Shown here: positions 8,864-19,720 of the stretch, one piece after another | Layout of the letters: every line of letters starts with the position of its first letter | Position numbering within the stretch: the first letter of the stretch is position 1 | From: Alteromonadaceae bacterium | Lineage (GTDB): Bacteria > Pseudomonadota > Gammaproteobacteria > Enterobacterales > Alteromonadaceae | Assembly: GCA_013373625.1 (NCBI GenBank) | Contig: JABXHM010000033.1 | Span: 1-56,448, forward strand | Direction: 5' to 3' | DNA length: 56,448 nt | Notes under the pieces: model-generated | Database searches by the model: none | Seen by the model: the letters and a program-made list of their open reading frames with translations, nothing else | What the model was told of the DNA's origin: nothing | Program-made: the position numbers and the translations under genes

Positions 8864-9994
8864 CTAGCCTACCAGCGCCAGTAATACCCCCGCGGCCACT
8901 GCAGAGCCCAATACACCGGCCACATTCGGTCCCATTGCATGCATCAGCAGGAAGTTATGCGGGTTCGCTTCAAGACCTACTTTATTCACCACCCTGGCCG
9001 CCATGGGTACTGCTGAAACGCCGGCTGCGCCAATGAGTGGGTTAATGGTGCCGCCACTGGCTTTACTCATCACTTTTGCCATGAGCACGCCGGTAGCCGT
9101 ACCAATCGCAAATGCCACAGCGCCTAAGCCCAAAATACCCAGGGTTTCAACGGTCAGAAACTTATCGGCAGACAACTTGGAACCGACGGCTAAGCCAAGG
9201 AAAATCGTTACGATGTTGATCAGTTCGTTCTGAGCAGTTTTACTGAGGCGATCAACAACACCACACTCTTTCATTAAATTACCAAAACAGAACATACCGA
9301 CCAAGGGTGTGGCTGAGGGTAAAAAGAGTATGGTCAGAAACAGTACAGCCAAGGGGAAGAGGATCTTTTCTTTGGCCGATACATGACGTAACTGCGCCAT
9401 TTCTATTTTGCGTTCTTCAGGTGTTGTCAACGCTTTCATTATGGGTGGCTGAATAATTGGTACCAACGCCATATAAGAATAGGCGGCTACGGCAATAGCA
9501 CCGAGTAATTCTGGCGCCAGCCGCGAGGCCAGAAAAATCGCCGTGGGCCCGTCGGCACCGCCAATAATGGCAATCGCTGAGGCGTCTTTGAGGCTAAAGT
9601 CAAAACCGGGGATAAAGTTAAGGGCGATAGCGCCAAATAAGGTAGCAAAAATACCAAACTGCGCGGCGGCGCCGAGCAACAGCATGCGAGGATTGGCAAT
9701 CAATGCGCCAAAATCAGTCATTGCACCAACGCCCATAAAGATAAGCAGCGGAAACACGCCGGTATGAATGCCCACTTCATAGACATAATACAACATGCCG
9801 CCAGGCTCACTAAAACCCGCTAACGGAATATTAGTCAGTATTGCGCCAAAGCCGATAGGAAATAACAACAGCGGCTCAAACTTTTTAACAATGGCCAAAT
9901 AGAGCAACAAAGCCCCAACGGCCATCATAATCGCCTGACCGGTTTCAAAATGGGCTAACGCAGTGCTGTCCCATAAAATAGCTAATTGTTCCAT
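8864..9994 (-). CDS. oadB: Oxaloacetate decarboxylase beta chain (Na+ pump subunit)
   Basis: A 376-residue polytopic membrane protein of the OadB/GcdB/MmdB family. Decarboxylation of carboxybiotin on OadA drives Na+ export through this subunit. The conserved region [15 protein letters not shown] contains the Asp known in the family to bind Na+; [10 protein letters not shown] and [15 protein letters not shown] near the end are also typical. Length is slightly below the usual 430 or so, mostly from shorter N-terminal sequence. It is third gene of oadGAB, 6 bp after oadA. Methylmalonyl-CoA decarboxylase beta is the main alternative, made unlikely by the adjacent OadA. Confidence 0.93.
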   Translation of the reverse strand: MEQLAILWDSTALAHFETGQAIMMAVGALLLYLAIVKKFEPLLLFPIGFGAILTNIPLAGFSEPGGMLYYVYEVGIHTGVFPLLIFMGVGAMTDFGALIANPRMLLLGAAAQFGIFATLFGAIALNFIPGFDFSLKDASAIAIIGGADGPTAIFLASRLAPELLGAIAVAAYSYMALVPIIQPPIMKALTTPEERKIEMAQLRHVSAKEKILFPLAVLFLTILFLPSATPLVGMFCFGNLMKECGVVDRLSKTAQNELINIVTIFLGLAVGSKLSADKFLTVETLGILGLGAVAFAIGTATGVLMAKVMSKASGGTINPLIGAAGVSAVPMAARVVNKVGLEANPHNFLLMHAMGPNVAGVLGSAVAAGVLLALVG

Positions 9995-10000
9995 TGGCGG

Positions 10001-11776
10001 TTAACCCAGGTCGATGAGGGGCTGACCGTTAGTCACACTGTCGCCCTCTTTTACTTGCACAGCAGAAACGGTGCCGTCAAAAGCACTGCGAATTTCCGTT
10101 TCCATTTTCATCGCTTCGAGGATAATCACTACATCACCATTACTGACCTGATCCCCCGGTGAAACCAAAATTTTAAAGACATTCCCCGACAGTGGCGCGT
10201 TAATGCTCTGTCCACCCGCTGTAGGTTCAGGTGCTGCGGCCTCTGTAGTGGCCGGTACCGGCGTTACTGCACCGAGCTGACCGGAAGCTCCCACTTCCAC
10301 ACTGTAAAGCTTGCCATCAACCCTGACGTCATAAACCGCAGCATCAGAGGTGACTGGTGCAGCCGGTGCGGCCTGTACTGTTTCTTCACCAGTGGGAACC
10401 GGCTCAAAGGCATCCGGATTGTTACGGTTTTCGAGGAACTTCAGGCCAATTTGCGGGAACAGTGCGTAGGTCAGCACATCATCTATTTTAGCGTCGGCTA
10501 AGGTTATTGACTTTTCTTTCGCCAGTGCATCAAGTTCGCTTTCAAGTTTACTCAATTCCGGCTCTATCAAATCAGCAGGTCGGCAGGTAATAGCTTCACC
10601 ACCATCCAGCACACGTTGTTGCAGCGCTTTGTTGACCGGTGCGGCAGTCGCACCATATTCGCCTTTTAGCACACCGGCCGTCTCTTTAGAGATGCTCTTA
10701 TAACGTTCGCCGGTGAGCACATTGATGACCGATTGCGTGCCAACGATTTGTGATGTCGGCGTCACCAATGGAATAAACCCTAAGTCTTCGCGTACGCGCG
10801 GTATTTCCTTAAGGACTTCATCAAATTTATCGGCAGCGCCCTGCTCTTTGAGCTGACTTTCCATATTGGTCAGCATGCCGCCGGGCACCTGCGCAAGCAA
10901 AATACGCGCATCAACCCCTTTGAGACTGCCTTCAAATTTGGCATATTTCTTACGAACATCACGGAAGTAAGCAGCAATGTCGGCCAATTCAGGCAGATCC
11001 AGACGAGTATCACGTTCTGTGCCCTCTAATATAGACACAATCGTCTCGGTCGCAGAATGACCATAGGTCATGCTCATCGATGATATTGCGGTATCAAGAA
11101 TATCAATGCCAGCATCAATGGCTTTTTGGTAGGTTGCGGTGCTTAAGCCGGTCGTAGCATGACATTGCATGGCAATAGGGACTTCGACCGTTTTTTTCAA
11201 CTCAGTAATCAGCGTTTCGCACTCGTATGGCTTGAGCAAACCGGCCATATCTTTAATACAAATCGAATGGACGCCCATATCTTCAAGCTGCTTTGCCATA
11301 TCCAGCCACAGCTGCAGATTATGCACCGGACTGACAGTATAGGAAATTGTGCCTTGAGCATGCGCACCGCAGCCTATCGCGGCTTTAACCGCGGTCTTTA
11401 AATTGCGTACATCGTTCATGGCGTCGAAAATACGAAATACATCAACACCATTGTCATGGGCACGCTCAACAAAACGCGTTACTACATCATCAGCATAGTG
11501 ACGATAACCGAGCAGGTTCTGGCCACGCAGCAACATTTGCTGCTTAGTATTTGGCATAGCCGCTTTTAGTGCACGAATACGCTCCCACGGATCCTCACCT
11601 AAATAACGAATACAGGCATCAAATGTCGCACCGCCCCAGGACTCGATAGACCAGTATCCGGCCTTATCAAGCTTCTCAGCAATGGGTAGCATATCTTCTA
11701 TACGCATTCTGGTGGCAAGTAGTGATTGATGCGCATCCCGAAGCACTAGTTCGGTAATCGCCAGTGGCTTAGACAT
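10001..11776 (-). CDS. oadA: Oxaloacetate decarboxylase alpha chain
   Basis: 591 residues in two parts. The first is an N-terminal carboxyltransferase TIM barrel, opening with [19 protein letters not shown] and containing [14 protein letters not shown] with metal-binding His. The second is a C-terminal biotinyl domain with EAMKMETEI, where Lys557 is the biotin site. A Pro/Ala-rich hinge (about 480-515) separates them. The enzyme transfers CO2 from oxaloacetate to biotin, yielding pyruvate; OadB then releases CO2 and pumps Na+. It sits between oadG and oadB, as expected for this membrane complex. Confidence 0.96.
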   Translation of the reverse strand: MSKPLAITELVLRDAHQSLLATRMRIEDMLPIAEKLDKAGYWSIESWGGATFDACIRYLGEDPWERIRALKAAMPNTKQQMLLRGQNLLGYRHYADDVVTRFVERAHDNGVDVFRIFDAMNDVRNLKTAVKAAIGCGAHAQGTISYTVSPVHNLQLWLDMAKQLEDMGVHSICIKDMAGLLKPYECETLITELKKTVEVPIAMQCHATTGLSTATYQKAIDAGIDILDTAISSMSMTYGHSATETIVSILEGTERDTRLDLPELADIAAYFRDVRKKYAKFEGSLKGVDARILLAQVPGGMLTNMESQLKEQGAADKFDEVLKEIPRVREDLGFIPLVTPTSQIVGTQSVINVLTGERYKSISKETAGVLKGEYGATAAPVNKALQQRVLDGGEAITCRPADLIEPELSKLESELDALAKEKSITLADAKIDDVLTYALFPQIGLKFLENRNNPDAFEPVPTGEETVQAAPAAPVTSDAAVYDVRVDGKLYSVEVGASGQLGAVTPVPATTEAAAPEPTAGGQSINAPLSGNVFKILVSPGDQVSNGDVVIILEAMKMETEIRSAFDGTVSAVQVKEGDSVTNGQPLIDLG

Positions 11777-11797
11777 GTGGTCTCCTAAAGTGTGTAG

Positions 11798-12058
11798 TTA
11801 TTTATTTGCGTTTCTGTGGGCATGAACAGCAGCCGATATGGCGGCGATTACATTATTGTCAGTTGAAGGCGCTTGTTTAACGTTTTTGCCTGATGATCTG
11901 ATCGGTGCCTGGGGCTCTGCTCCAGGAAACCGCTCACAAAACGCTTTGAGTCCGTTTACTGCAAAAATGAGGATGGTCAGGAAGACAAATACAAAACCCA
12001 TTCCCACCAGCAACAAGTTACCGGCGTCCATGAGTAATTCTGAAATCGATGTGGCCAT
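11798..12058 (-). CDS. oadG: Oxaloacetate decarboxylase gamma chain
   Basis: This is a small protein of 86 residues with one N-terminal membrane helix (NLLLVGMGFVFVFLTILIFAV) and a polar Pro-containing tail ending in AAISAAVHAHRNANK. Size, topology and the position ahead of oadA identify OadG, which anchors the complex and whose tail binds zinc and OadA. First gene of oadGAB; the next is 21 bp away. Confidence 0.9.
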   Translation of the reverse strand: MATSISELLMDAGNLLLVGMGFVFVFLTILIFAVNGLKAFCERFPGAEPQAPIRSSGKNVKQAPSTDNNVIAAISAAVHAHRNANK

Positions 12059-12298
12059 TGTTTTTTCCAGACATTTTTTAGATACAGATTAGTACCACGC
12101 TACCTGCCAAAAGACAATATAAACAACTGTTTGAAATGCATAAATAACCAGATTTTTCGACTAATTATTAATTATTCACGTCACCATAAGCATCATGTAT
12201 ACAGCCTATTTCTATACGTAATGGTGAACTATTTTGCGCGAACTAAAGCTGGATAGCGAACTATAAAACCAAAAGCCTGATATGGTTTTTGTAGAGGG

Positions 12299-12778
12299 TT
12301 ACAAGATTTTTTGCATAAAACAACTGTTGGGATCGTCCGGGTAGTCGCCAAAAGGGCGGCAAAATTCGAATCCAAAACTGAGATACAATTGCCTGGCTGG
12401 CTCAAAAAAGGCCATGCTGCCGGTTTCAAGCAGCAGTTTTTTATAGCCAGCATCACGTGCAAATCGAACGACATGCGCTAATAGTTGCTTACCCGCGCCA
12501 GTCCGGCGGGCATTTGACGGCGTACGCATAGATTTGATTTCGCCATGAGTTTCGCTGAGTCGCTTGATGGCAATACATCCCATCAGGAGGTTTTCCTGCC
12601 GGCCAGCAAAAAAGGTAATTGCGGGATCTTTTAATTTGTTTACGTCCAGCGCATGCACACACTCTGGTGGTGAGGTGGCGTACATATCAGCAAGGTGCTC
12701 TTCTAACAACATAATGACATCGCCTGCAGACAAATCATCGATGCTTATGGTCAATGCTGTTTGCGTGGCTGTCGTCAT
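12299..12778 (-). CDS. GNAT-family N-acetyltransferase
   Basis: A 159-residue single GNAT domain. The acetyl-CoA-binding segment is SNARRTGAGKQLLAHVVRFA, containing the R-x-x-G-x-G/A loop. The strand-helix KLLLETGSMAFFEPARQLY and the terminal YLSFGFEFCRPFGDY follow, a form seen in PhnO/ElaA-like acetyltransferases. Substrate unknown. Its ATG overlaps the stop of the Nudix gene (TAATG), so the two are coupled; the pair may act on related small molecules but nothing in the sequence proves it. Confidence 0.85.
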   Translation of the reverse strand: MTTATQTALTISIDDLSAGDVIMLLEEHLADMYATSPPECVHALDVNKLKDPAITFFAGRQENLLMGCIAIKRLSETHGEIKSMRTPSNARRTGAGKQLLAHVVRFARDAGYKKLLLETGSMAFFEPARQLYLSFGFEFCRPFGDYPDDPNSCFMQKIL

Positions 12779-13335
12779 TACAAAAAACCTTTCAGTGTTG
12801 CCAGACCCAGCGCATTGCAGCTGGTCGCGTCCATAATCTCGCCATCAATAATGCGTTGCTTTAACTGCGCAAGCGGCACTTTGTGCACCGTTAACCCCTG
12901 CTCTTCTTCCTCAAGCGCCTGGCTGGTGTTAGATAACTGTGTGGCAATAAAGATATGGTAGCGCTGTGAGCACATGCCGTAAGCTAAGAACTGCTCACCG
13001 ACATATTGCCAGCTATCCGCCAGCAAGCCGCATTCTTCCTGTAATTCAGCTTTGGCAACAGCCAGTGCATCGAAAGACTCAGCGCCTTCTTTAGCACCTT
13101 GCGGAAACTCCAGATGCCGGCCTTTTACCGGATAGCGGTACTGTTCAACGAGATAAACATCATCGCCGGACAGCGCGATAACCACTACAAAATCGGGTTT
13201 ATCTACTACACCATAAATGCCGCGATAACCATCATCACGGCCAATGGTGTCTTCACGCACGGTCATCCAGCGGTTTTCATAAACCACCCTGGTGTCCAGC
13301 GTACGAATTTCGTCATGGTGACTTGAATCAGACAT
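12778..13335 (-). CDS. Nudix hydrolase, ADP-ribose pyrophosphatase-like
   Basis: 185 residues. The fold is recognisable from the N-terminal VVYENRWMTVREDTI, the strand VYLVEQYRYPVKGRHLEFPQG and the Nudix box. The box departs from G-x5-E-x7-REUxEExGU: after QGAKEGAE there are two extra residues and Ala stands in place of the usual Arg (AELQEECGLL). The catalytic EE pair is kept. Related proteins with a PQG...E lead-in act on nucleoside diphosphate derivatives. The exact substrate is not inferable. Upstream of the GNAT gene with coupled stop/start. Confidence 0.85.
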   Translation of the reverse strand: MSDSSHHDEIRTLDTRVVYENRWMTVREDTIGRDDGYRGIYGVVDKPDFVVVIALSGDDVYLVEQYRYPVKGRHLEFPQGAKEGAESFDALAVAKAELQEECGLLADSWQYVGEQFLAYGMCSQRYHIFIATQLSNTSQALEEEEQGLTVHKVPLAQLKQRIIDGEIMDATSCNALGLATLKGFL

Positions 13336-13430
13336 GCTTTTTCATCCATGCAAAGCGTAACTTAAAGACCCTGAATTAGCAGTGATTATTAACGTAACTC
13401 ACTGCTGGCGGTCAGTTTATAGTGTGGAAC

Positions 13431-13907
13431 TTAAATGTATTCCACTTCAATGATTTCGTATTCCACTGCGCCCGATGGCGTTTGGATATTAACCATATCA
13501 TCGAGTTCCTTGCCGATTAATCCACGCGCAATCGGAGAATTCACCGAAATCAGGTTCTCTTTGATATTGGCCTCATCGTCACCCACGATGCGGTAAGTTG
13601 TTTCGGCTCCAGAATCAACATTGAGTATCGTAACAGTCGTACCAAAAATAACCTTGCCGTTGTTATCTATTTTAGTAACGTCGATAATTTGCGCGTTAGA
13701 TAATTTACCTTCGATATCCTGAATACGGCCTTCACAAAAGCTTTGCTGCTCACGAGCCGCATGATATTCGGCATTCTCTTTCAGATCGCCATGCTCCCGG
13801 GCCTCGGCAATCGACGCGATAATTCTTGGACGGTCAACTGTTTTAAGTTGATTCAACTCCTCGCGCAGCATCTGAGCACCACGCGCAGTCATAGGATATT
13901 GAGTCAT
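13431..13907 (-). CDS. greA: Transcription elongation factor GreA
   Basis: 158 residues, the family length. The N-terminal coiled coil begins [19 protein letters not shown] and carries the acidic tip ([20 protein letters not shown]) that enters the RNA polymerase secondary channel. The C-terminal FKBP-like domain includes [14 protein letters not shown]. GreA stimulates transcript cleavage in backtracked polymerase. It follows carB, as in many gammaproteobacteria, but is separated by the carB terminator. Its own leader contains a second terminator. Confidence 0.98.
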   Translation of the reverse strand: MTQYPMTARGAQMLREELNQLKTVDRPRIIASIAEAREHGDLKENAEYHAAREQQSFCEGRIQDIEGKLSNAQIIDVTKIDNNGKVIFGTTVTILNVDSGAETTYRIVGDDEANIKENLISVNSPIARGLIGKELDDMVNIQTPSGAVEYEIIEVEYI

Positions 13908-13946
13908 AATTTTATTCTCACTTAACTGAATAAGTTCACAAGTAGC

Positions 13947-13975
13947 AAAAAACTGCGCCCGACAGGCACAGTTTT
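13947..13975 (-). terminator. Terminator hairpin in the greA leader (GraL-like attenuator)
   Basis: On the minus strand AAAACTGTGCC and GGCGCAGTTTT form an 11-bp stem (one G-U pair) with a 5-nt loop, followed by six T. It lies only 40 nt before the greA ATG and downstream of the carB terminator, so any greA transcript from 13976-14097 must pass it. In E. coli the greA leader has such a terminator and releases short GraL RNAs; this is the same arrangement, by analogy. Confidence 0.7.
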
Positions 13976-14097
13976 CAATATTTGATCACATTTAACTTAC
14001 GATGAATACTAAAGGATACCCTGTATACGGGCTTAAATACCAGATCTGTTTAGTAAATTAAGTCTCTTCGCTGACGCTAAACGATTGCCATGCTAAT

Positions 14098-14119
14098 AAA
14101 AAAGGCGTCTTTCGACGCC
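14098..14119 (-). terminator. Rho-independent terminator after carB
   Basis: GGCGTC-GAAA-GACGCC followed by six T on the minus strand, 116 bp beyond the carB stop. The stable GAAA tetraloop and T run make it a strong terminator. It ends the carAB unit ahead of greA. Confidence 0.92.
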
Positions 14120-14234
14120 CTTCTAAAACTTAATCACTAGGTGCTTTTTAGCGCTATTGTTAAGTACGTTTGCTTAGGGTGTATCAATGCCCTGTAAACC
14201 GGGCATTTCAATATTACCACCGAGCTAAAGCTGC

Positions 14235-17200
14235 TTAGTGAATCCTTGCATGCAACTCTTGTACTGACGCCACTTTACCGCGATCATCGGCAGATTTGGC
14301 TTGTACCGTTGCGAATGCAGCGTTCATAGTGGTGGTATAAGTCACCTTATTAAGCAGCGCTTCGCGACGAATGTACACGGAGTCAGTAATAGCCTGGCGT
14401 CCTTCGGTGGTATTAACAATGTAGGTATACTCACCATTCTTTATGGCATCTACAATATTAGGTCGACCTTCAGAGAGTTTATTCACTACTGACACTTCGA
14501 TGCCATTTTCCTGCAAATAAGTCGCAGTGCCACGCGTACATTCAATGGAGAAGCCTTTTGCTATCAATGCTTTTGATAGTTCAATTAATTTCGGCTTGTC
14601 TGTTTGGCGTACCGACAACAGGGCTTTGCCGGAATCAGGTAGTGGAGCGCCGGCTCCAAGATTGGCTTTGGCATACGCTTCTTCAAAGGTATCTCCCACA
14701 CCCATCACTTCACCCGTCGAGCGCATTTCAGGGCCTAATAATGGATCCACACCCTGGAACTTGGCAAACGGCAGAACGACTTCTTTCACCGAATAAAACG
14801 GTGGAATGACTTCGGCAGTAAATCCTTGTTCTTTCAAAGATGTGCCTGCCATTGCACGGGCAGCAATCTTCGCTAGCTGTACTCCGGTTGCTTTAGAAAC
14901 AAACGGAATGGTTCGAGCAGCGCGCGGATTAACTTCAATAAGGTACACTTCGCCATCTTTAATCGCGAATTGCGTATTCATTAAGCCTACTACGCCAAGT
15001 TCAAGGGCCATGGCCTTCACCTGCTCCCGCATCACATTCTGAATGTCTTGTGGCAGTGAATGCGGCGGTAATGAACAGGCTGAATCTCCAGAGTGCACAC
15101 CTGCTTGCTCAATGTGCTCCATGATACCGCCAATGACGACGTCTGTACCGTCACATACTGCATCAATGTCTACTTCGATGGCGTCATCCAGGAATCGGTC
15201 GAGTAGTACTGGTGAGTCATTTGACACTTTTACCGCTTCATTCAGGTAGCGTTTCAGATCTTTTAAATCGTAAACGATTTCCATTGCGCGGCCACCCAGT
15301 ACATAAGACGGGCGCACCACCAGCGGAAAGCCAATTTCTTTGGCCATTTCAAGCGCTTGCTCCATATTGCTAACCGTTGAGTTGGCCGGTTGCTTGAGGT
15401 CAAGCTTATTCACCATTTGCTGGAAGCGTTCGCGGTCTTCAGCCCGGTCAATGGCGTCAGGCGACGTCCCGATGATCGGTACACCATTCGCCTCGAGTGC
15501 GCGGGCAAGTTTCAATGGCGTTTGACCACCGTATTGCACAATTACGCCCTTGGGCTTTTCAATATCGACGATTGCCAGGACGTCTTCTAAGGTAACCGGT
15601 TCAAAGTAAAGCCGGTCAGACGTATCGTAGTCGGTTGACACTGTTTCCGGGTTACAGTTAACCATAATGGTTTCATAACCATCCTCGCGCATCGACAATG
15701 CCGCGTGAACACAGCAGTAATCGAACTCAATACCCTGTCCGATGCGGTTAGGGCCGCCACCAATGACCATGATTTTTTCGCGATCCGAAGGCGCTGCTTC
15801 GCACTCTTCGTCGTAGCTTGAGTACATGTAAGCGGTGCTGGTCGAAAACTCAGCAGCACAGGTATCAACGCGCTTATAAACCGGCTTAATCCCCATTTCC
15901 AGGCGTAACTCACGAACATCACTTTCTGCCACACTGGTCAGTGCTGCCATGCGAGCATCGGAGAAACCTTTGCGCTTGAGAGTGCGCATCAGATCTGCAT
16001 CAATCTTGCTAATGCCCAGATCTGCTATTTTCTGTTCAAGTTGAATCAGCTCTTCAATTTGTACCAGATACCAGGGGTCAACGTTAGTCAGCGCAAAGAC
16101 TTCATCGACTGTCATGCCAAAGCGGAATGCATCGCCAATGTACCAGATACGCTCGGCACCCGGTTGACGAAGTTCGTAAACCAACTTGTTACGCGCTTCC
16201 GGGTCTTCAAGGTCGAGCATGGGGTCCAAACCATTAGCACCCACTTCCAAACCACGTAACGCTTTTTGCAGCGATTCTTGTTGGTTACGGCCAATGGCCA
16301 TGACCTCACCCACAGACTTCATTTGCGTGGTTAAGCGGTCGTTAGCGCCAGCAAATTTTTCGAAGTTAAAGCGAGGAATTTTTGTCACAACATAGTCGAT
16401 AGCAGGTTCAAACGATGCCGGGGTTAAACCCCCAGTGATATCATTCGCCAGTTCATCCAGCGTATAACCCACCGCCAGCTTGGCAGCCACTTTGGCAATC
16501 GGAAAGCCGGTCGCTTTTGACGCCAGCGCTGAGGAGCGTGATACACGCGGGTTCATTTCAATAATTACCAGGCGGCCGGTTTTAGGATCGACACCAAACT
16601 GTACGTTTGAACCACCCGTTTCAACGCCAATTTCGCGCAGTACAGCCATTGCCGCATTACGCATAATCTGAAATTCTTTGTCGGTCAGGGTCTGCGCCGG
16701 CGCAACGGTGATAGAGTCTCCGGTATGAACCCCCATAGCGTCAAAGTTTTCAATGGTACATACGATAATGCAGTTATCTGCTTTATCGCGAACCACTTCC
16801 ATTTCGTATTCTTTCCAACCAATTAACGACTCATCAATCAATAATTCGTTGGTCGGTGACAAATCCAGACCGCGGTGACAAATTTCGTTAAATTCGTCGA
16901 TGTTATAGGCGATACCGCCACCTGAGCCACCCATGGTAAATGACGGGCGAATAATACACGGAAAACCAATCCGGCTAAGCACGTCATGGGCCTGATCCAT
17001 CGAGTGGGCTATTTCAGCGCGTGGACACTCCAGGCCGATAGCTTTCATTGCCTGATCAAAGCGTTCGCGATCTTCGGCTTTGTCGATAGCATCTGCGGTT
17101 GCACCAATCAGTTCAACGTTGAATTCTTCCAGAACACCTTCACGGTTGAGATCCAATGCACAGTTCAGTGCGGTTTGCCCGCCCATGGTAGGCAAAATTG

Positions 17201-17453
17201 CATCCGGACGTTCTTTTTCGATGATTTTGCGCACGACTTCCCAGTGAATAGGCTCGATATACGTTGAATCGGCCATTTCCGGGTCAGTCATGATAGTCGC
17301 AGGGTTAGAGTTAACCAGAATAACGCGGTAGCCTTCTTCGCGAAGGGCTTTACACGCCTGAGCGCCGGAATAGTCAAACTCACAGGCCTGGCCGATAACA
17401 ATTGGCCCGGCTCCCAGAATCAATATACTTTTTAGGTCGGTACGTTTTGGCAT
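14235..17453 (-). CDS. carB: Carbamoyl-phosphate synthase large chain
   Basis: This 1072-residue protein has the standard duplicated ATP-grasp layout. The first half opens [20 protein letters not shown], the second with [20 protein letters not shown] near residue 555. Paired metal/ATP motifs are [17 protein letters not shown] and [19 protein letters not shown]-terminal MGS-like domain, where UMP and ornithine bind in E. coli, ends the protein. It makes carbamoyl phosphate from bicarbonate, ATP and ammonia channelled from CarA, for pyrimidines and arginine. It is 11 bp after carA. Confidence 0.98.
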   Translation of the reverse strand: MPKRTDLKSILILGAGPIVIGQACEFDYSGAQACKALREEGYRVILVNSNPATIMTDPEMADSTYIEPIHWEVVRKIIEKERPDAILPTMGGQTALNCALDLNREGVLEEFNVELIGATADAIDKAEDRERFDQAMKAIGLECPRAEIAHSMDQAHDVLSRIGFPCIIRPSFTMGGSGGGIAYNIDEFNEICHRGLDLSPTNELLIDESLIGWKEYEMEVVRDKADNCIIVCTIENFDAMGVHTGDSITVAPAQTLTDKEFQIMRNAAMAVLREIGVETGGSNVQFGVDPKTGRLVIIEMNPRVSRSSALASKATGFPIAKVAAKLAVGYTLDELANDITGGLTPASFEPAIDYVVTKIPRFNFEKFAGANDRLTTQMKSVGEVMAIGRNQQESLQKALRGLEVGANGLDPMLDLEDPEARNKLVYELRQPGAERIWYIGDAFRFGMTVDEVFALTNVDPWYLVQIEELIQLEQKIADLGISKIDADLMRTLKRKGFSDARMAALTSVAESDVRELRLEMGIKPVYKRVDTCAAEFSTSTAYMYSSYDEECEAAPSDREKIMVIGGGPNRIGQGIEFDYCCVHAALSMREDGYETIMVNCNPETVSTDYDTSDRLYFEPVTLEDVLAIVDIEKPKGVIVQYGGQTPLKLARALEANGVPIIGTSPDAIDRAEDRERFQQMVNKLDLKQPANSTVSNMEQALEMAKEIGFPLVVRPSYVLGGRAMEIVYDLKDLKRYLNEAVKVSNDSPVLLDRFLDDAIEVDIDAVCDGTDVVIGGIMEHIEQAGVHSGDSACSLPPHSLPQDIQNVMREQVKAMALELGVVGLMNTQFAIKDGEVYLIEVNPRAARTIPFVSKATGVQLAKIAARAMAGTSLKEQGFTAEVIPPFYSVKEVVLPFAKFQGVDPLLGPEMRSTGEVMGVGDTFEEAYAKANLGAGAPLPDSGKALLSVRQTDKPKLIELSKALIAKGFSIECTRGTATYLQENGIEVSVVNKLSEGRPNIVDAIKNGEYTYIVNTTEGRQAITDSVYIRREALLNKVTYTTTMNAAFATVQAKSADDRGKVASVQELHARIH

Positions 17454-17464
17454 TGGGCTAGTTC

Positions 17465-18595
17465 CTACTGCTTTGACTGTTCAATTAAGTCGATGAAATG
17501 ATCAAATAATGCAGCTGCATCGTGCGGGCCGGGACTGGCTTCAGGGTGTCCCTGGAAGCTAAACGCCGGTTTGTCGGTACGATGAATGCCCTGCAGGGAT
17601 TTATCAAACAATGAAACGTGGGTTACCTTGAGGTTATTTGGTAAATTCGCTTCATCTACCGCAAAACCATGGTTTTGGCTGGTGATCATCACCACATCGC
17701 GCTCAAGGTCTTTCACCGGGTGGTTTGCACCATGATGGCCAAACTTCATTTTGACGGTTTTAGCGCCACTGGCCAGGGCCAATAGTTGGTGGCCAAGACA
17801 AATTCCGAATACCGGCAAATTGGTCTCAACAATTGTTTTGATTGCTTCGATTGCGTAGTCACAGGGTTCAGGATCACCGGGGCCGTTCGACAGGAAAACA
17901 CCATCAGGCTTAAGCGCCAGTACGTCTTCGGCTGAAGTTTGTGCCGGAACCAGGGTCAGCTTACAACCACGATCCACTAACATGCGTAAAATATTGTGTT
18001 TGGCACCGTAATCGTAAGCGACTACGTGATATTTGTAATCTGCACCGGCTTTATAGCCGCTGCCAAGCTCCCAAACACCGCTTTGCCACTCACTGATTTC
18101 GGTGGTAGAAACCACTTTTGCCAGATCCATGCCTTTAAGTCCGGGAAACGCTTTGGCGTTTTCCAGCGCGGCGGCTTCATCAAGCGCGTCCGTGCAAACA
18201 ATACAACCGTTCTGAGCGCCTTTATCACGAAGAATACGGGTCAGTCTGCGCGTGTCGATATCGGCAATACCAACAATGTTGTTAGCTTTGAGATAATCAG
18301 ACAGGGTTTGTTCATTTCGAAAGTTACTGGCAATAAGGGGAAGATCTCTGATCACCAGTCCTTTAGACCAGATCTTATTAGATTCGACATCTTCCTGGTT
18401 AGTACCGGTATTGCCAATGTGGGGATAAGTCAGGGTAACAATTTGTTCAGCATACGAAGGGTCAGTAAGAATTTCCTGATAGCCTGTCATTGATGTATTA
18501 AATACTACTTCACCAACTGACACGCCTTGGGCACCGATAGCAGTACCCTTAAACACAGAACCATCCTCTAACACCAAAAGGGCGGAATTAGCCAA
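17465..18595 (-). CDS. carA: Carbamoyl-phosphate synthase small chain (glutaminase)
   Basis: About 376 residues. The CarA-specific N-domain ([18 protein letters not shown]) precedes a class I glutamine amidotransferase domain with [14 protein letters not shown] (nucleophile Cys) and [13 protein letters not shown]. The start is taken as the TTG at 18595: GGAGG lies 5 nt ahead and E. coli carA also uses TTG. A TTG four codons earlier (18607) is open but overlaps the ribosome site. It releases ammonia from glutamine to CarB. The leader contains a TATAAT promoter element and a hairpin terminator. Confidence 0.96.
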   Translation of the reverse strand: MANSALLVLEDGSVFKGTAIGAQGVSVGEVVFNTSMTGYQEILTDPSYAEQIVTLTYPHIGNTGTNQEDVESNKIWSKGLVIRDLPLIASNFRNEQTLSDYLKANNIVGIADIDTRRLTRILRDKGAQNGCIVCTDALDEAAALENAKAFPGLKGMDLAKVVSTTEISEWQSGVWELGSGYKAGADYKYHVVAYDYGAKHNILRMLVDRGCKLTLVPAQTSAEDVLALKPDGVFLSNGPGDPEPCDYAIEAIKTIVETNLPVFGICLGHQLLALASGAKTVKMKFGHHGANHPVKDLERDVVMITSQNHGFAVDEANLPNNLKVTHVSLFDKSLQGIHRTDKPAFSFQGHPEASPGPHDAAALFDHFIDLIEQSKQ

Positions 18596-18642
18596 GTCAA
18601 CCTCCAAATTAAGGATAACCGAGAGTTTTTATTAACACTCAC

Positions 18643-18678
18643 AAAAAACGGGAGGTAAGGTTAATTTACATCCCGTTT
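18643..18678 (-). terminator. Hairpin terminator in the carA leader (possible attenuator)
   Basis: On the minus strand AAACGGGA and TCCCGTTT (8 bp) enclose 17 nt in which GTAA and TTAC pair further; a run of six T follows. It lies 48 nt before the carA start and about 80 nt after the likely transcription start. It could attenuate carAB transcription, or simply end dapB read-through; the position inside the leader favours attenuation. No long leader peptide was found; a four-codon ATG...TAG (Met-His-Ile-His) lies upstream. Confidence 0.6.
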
Positions 18679-18757
18679 ACTAGTATTTGCAGCTAATGAA
18701 TATGCATTTTTGCAGCGATTACACTGTAAAAATGCTAATTTTTGGCAAATTCCGTGG

Positions 18758-18763
18758 ATTATA
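18758..18763 (-). promoter_or_regulatory. Likely carAB promoter -10 box
   Basis: A perfect TATAAT on the minus strand lies 163 bp upstream of the carA start. A weak -35 (TTAGAC) is found 18 bp upstream. Transcription from here would start near 18750 and pass the leader hairpin at 18643-18678. The -10 match is good and the -35 poor, so this is a moderate call. Confidence 0.5.
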
Positions 18764-18916
18764 GACCATCTGGGCTCAAAGGTCTAATACAATCTGGAAA
18801 AACATTAAAAATATCGACTTTAACCTGAAAACTTATTAAACCGCCCAAAAGAATCAGTCATCTTTTACAATACAGGCCTGAATCGCCCCATTAAAGCACG
18901 ACTTTTAATACTAGTA

Positions 18917-19720
18917 TTACTGCTCCAATGATAGCACATCGTTCATGCCATATTGTCCGGCGCTTTGTGTTGAAAGCCAAATGGCGGCCTGCACGGCACC
19001 GCGCGCAAAGGTTAACCGGCTGGACGCTTTATGGGTTATTTCCAGACGCTCACCAATGTCGGCAAACAAGGCTGTGTGTTCACCAACGATATCGCCTGCT
19101 CTGACAGTCGCGAAGCCAATAGTATTGTGCTCCCGGGGTGGCGTTTTGCCTTCGCGGCCATAAACTGCGCACTCAGACAGGTCACGGCCTAATTCTCCGG
19201 CAATGGCTTCGCCTATAGCCATGGCCGTACCAGATGGTGCATCCTGCTTAAAGCGGTGGTGTGCTTCCAGAATTTCAATGTCTGCGGTATTACCTAATGC
19301 CCTGGCCGCCTGCTTGACTAACGACAGCATAAGATTAACCCCGACACTGTAATTGGCAGCAAAAACCACTGGTATTTGCTGAGCAGCCTGATTTAGTGCT
19401 GCTAGTTGTTGTGCTGACAAACCGGTAGTGCCAATTACCACGGGTTTGTTGTTTGCCACGCACCAGGCAAGGTTACTTTCAAAAGCGGCTGGTAAAGTAA
19501 AATCAATCATCACATCCACTTCGTCAGGCTTGATCAGAGATAGTCCTGAACACGGCGTGCCAAGCTTACCGACCCCGGCTAACTCGCCCACATCAATGCC
19601 CACCAATGGCGAGTCATCACGAACCGTTGCGACACTTAACTCAGCATCACTATTTTCATTGAGTGCCTCTATTAAGACACGCCCCATACGGCCATTGGCA
19701 CCAAAAAGACCTACTTTCAT
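18917..19720 (-). CDS. dapB: 4-hydroxy-tetrahydrodipicolinate reductase
   Basis: 267 residues. The Rossmann nucleotide loop is GANGRMGRV at 8-16 or so. The catalytic segment is EAHHRFKQDAPSGTA, with the His-His and Lys of the family, and PVVFAANYSVGVNLML is also typical. It reduces the lysine/diaminopimelate pathway intermediate with NAD(P)H in the cytoplasm. It lies upstream of carA in the same direction, the conserved dapB-carAB order, with a 321-bp gap that holds the car promoter and leader. Confidence 0.97.
   Translation of the reverse strand: MKVGLFGANGRMGRVLIEALNENSDAELSVATVRDDSPLVGIDVGELAGVGKLGTPCSGLSLIKPDEVDVMIDFTLPAAFESNLAWCVANNKPVVIGTTGLSAQQLAALNQAAQQIPVVFAANYSVGVNLMLSLVKQAARALGNTADIEILEAHHRFKQDAPSGTAMAIGEAIAGELGRDLSECAVYGREGKTPPREHNTIGFATVRAGDIVGEHTALFADIGERLEITHKASSRLTFARGAVQAAIWLSTQSAGQYGMNDVLSLEQ

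Noticed and set aside
13980..14000. CRP-like site upstream of greA
   Set aside because: Only one half (AAATGTGATC) is present; the symmetric TCACA half is missing.
14301..17267. Many plus-strand open frames of 60-95 codons opposite carB
   Set aside because: They are antisense shadows of a highly conserved coding gene, with no ribosome sites or recognisable domains.
17996..18493. A 165-codon plus-strand frame opposite carA
   Set aside because: Antisense to a conserved glutaminase; no ribosome site and no domain features.
18673..18740. Possible ARG box or leader peptide in the carA leader
   Set aside because: One half-site resembles TGAAT but the other half does not match, and the Met-His-Ile-His frame has no ribosome site.
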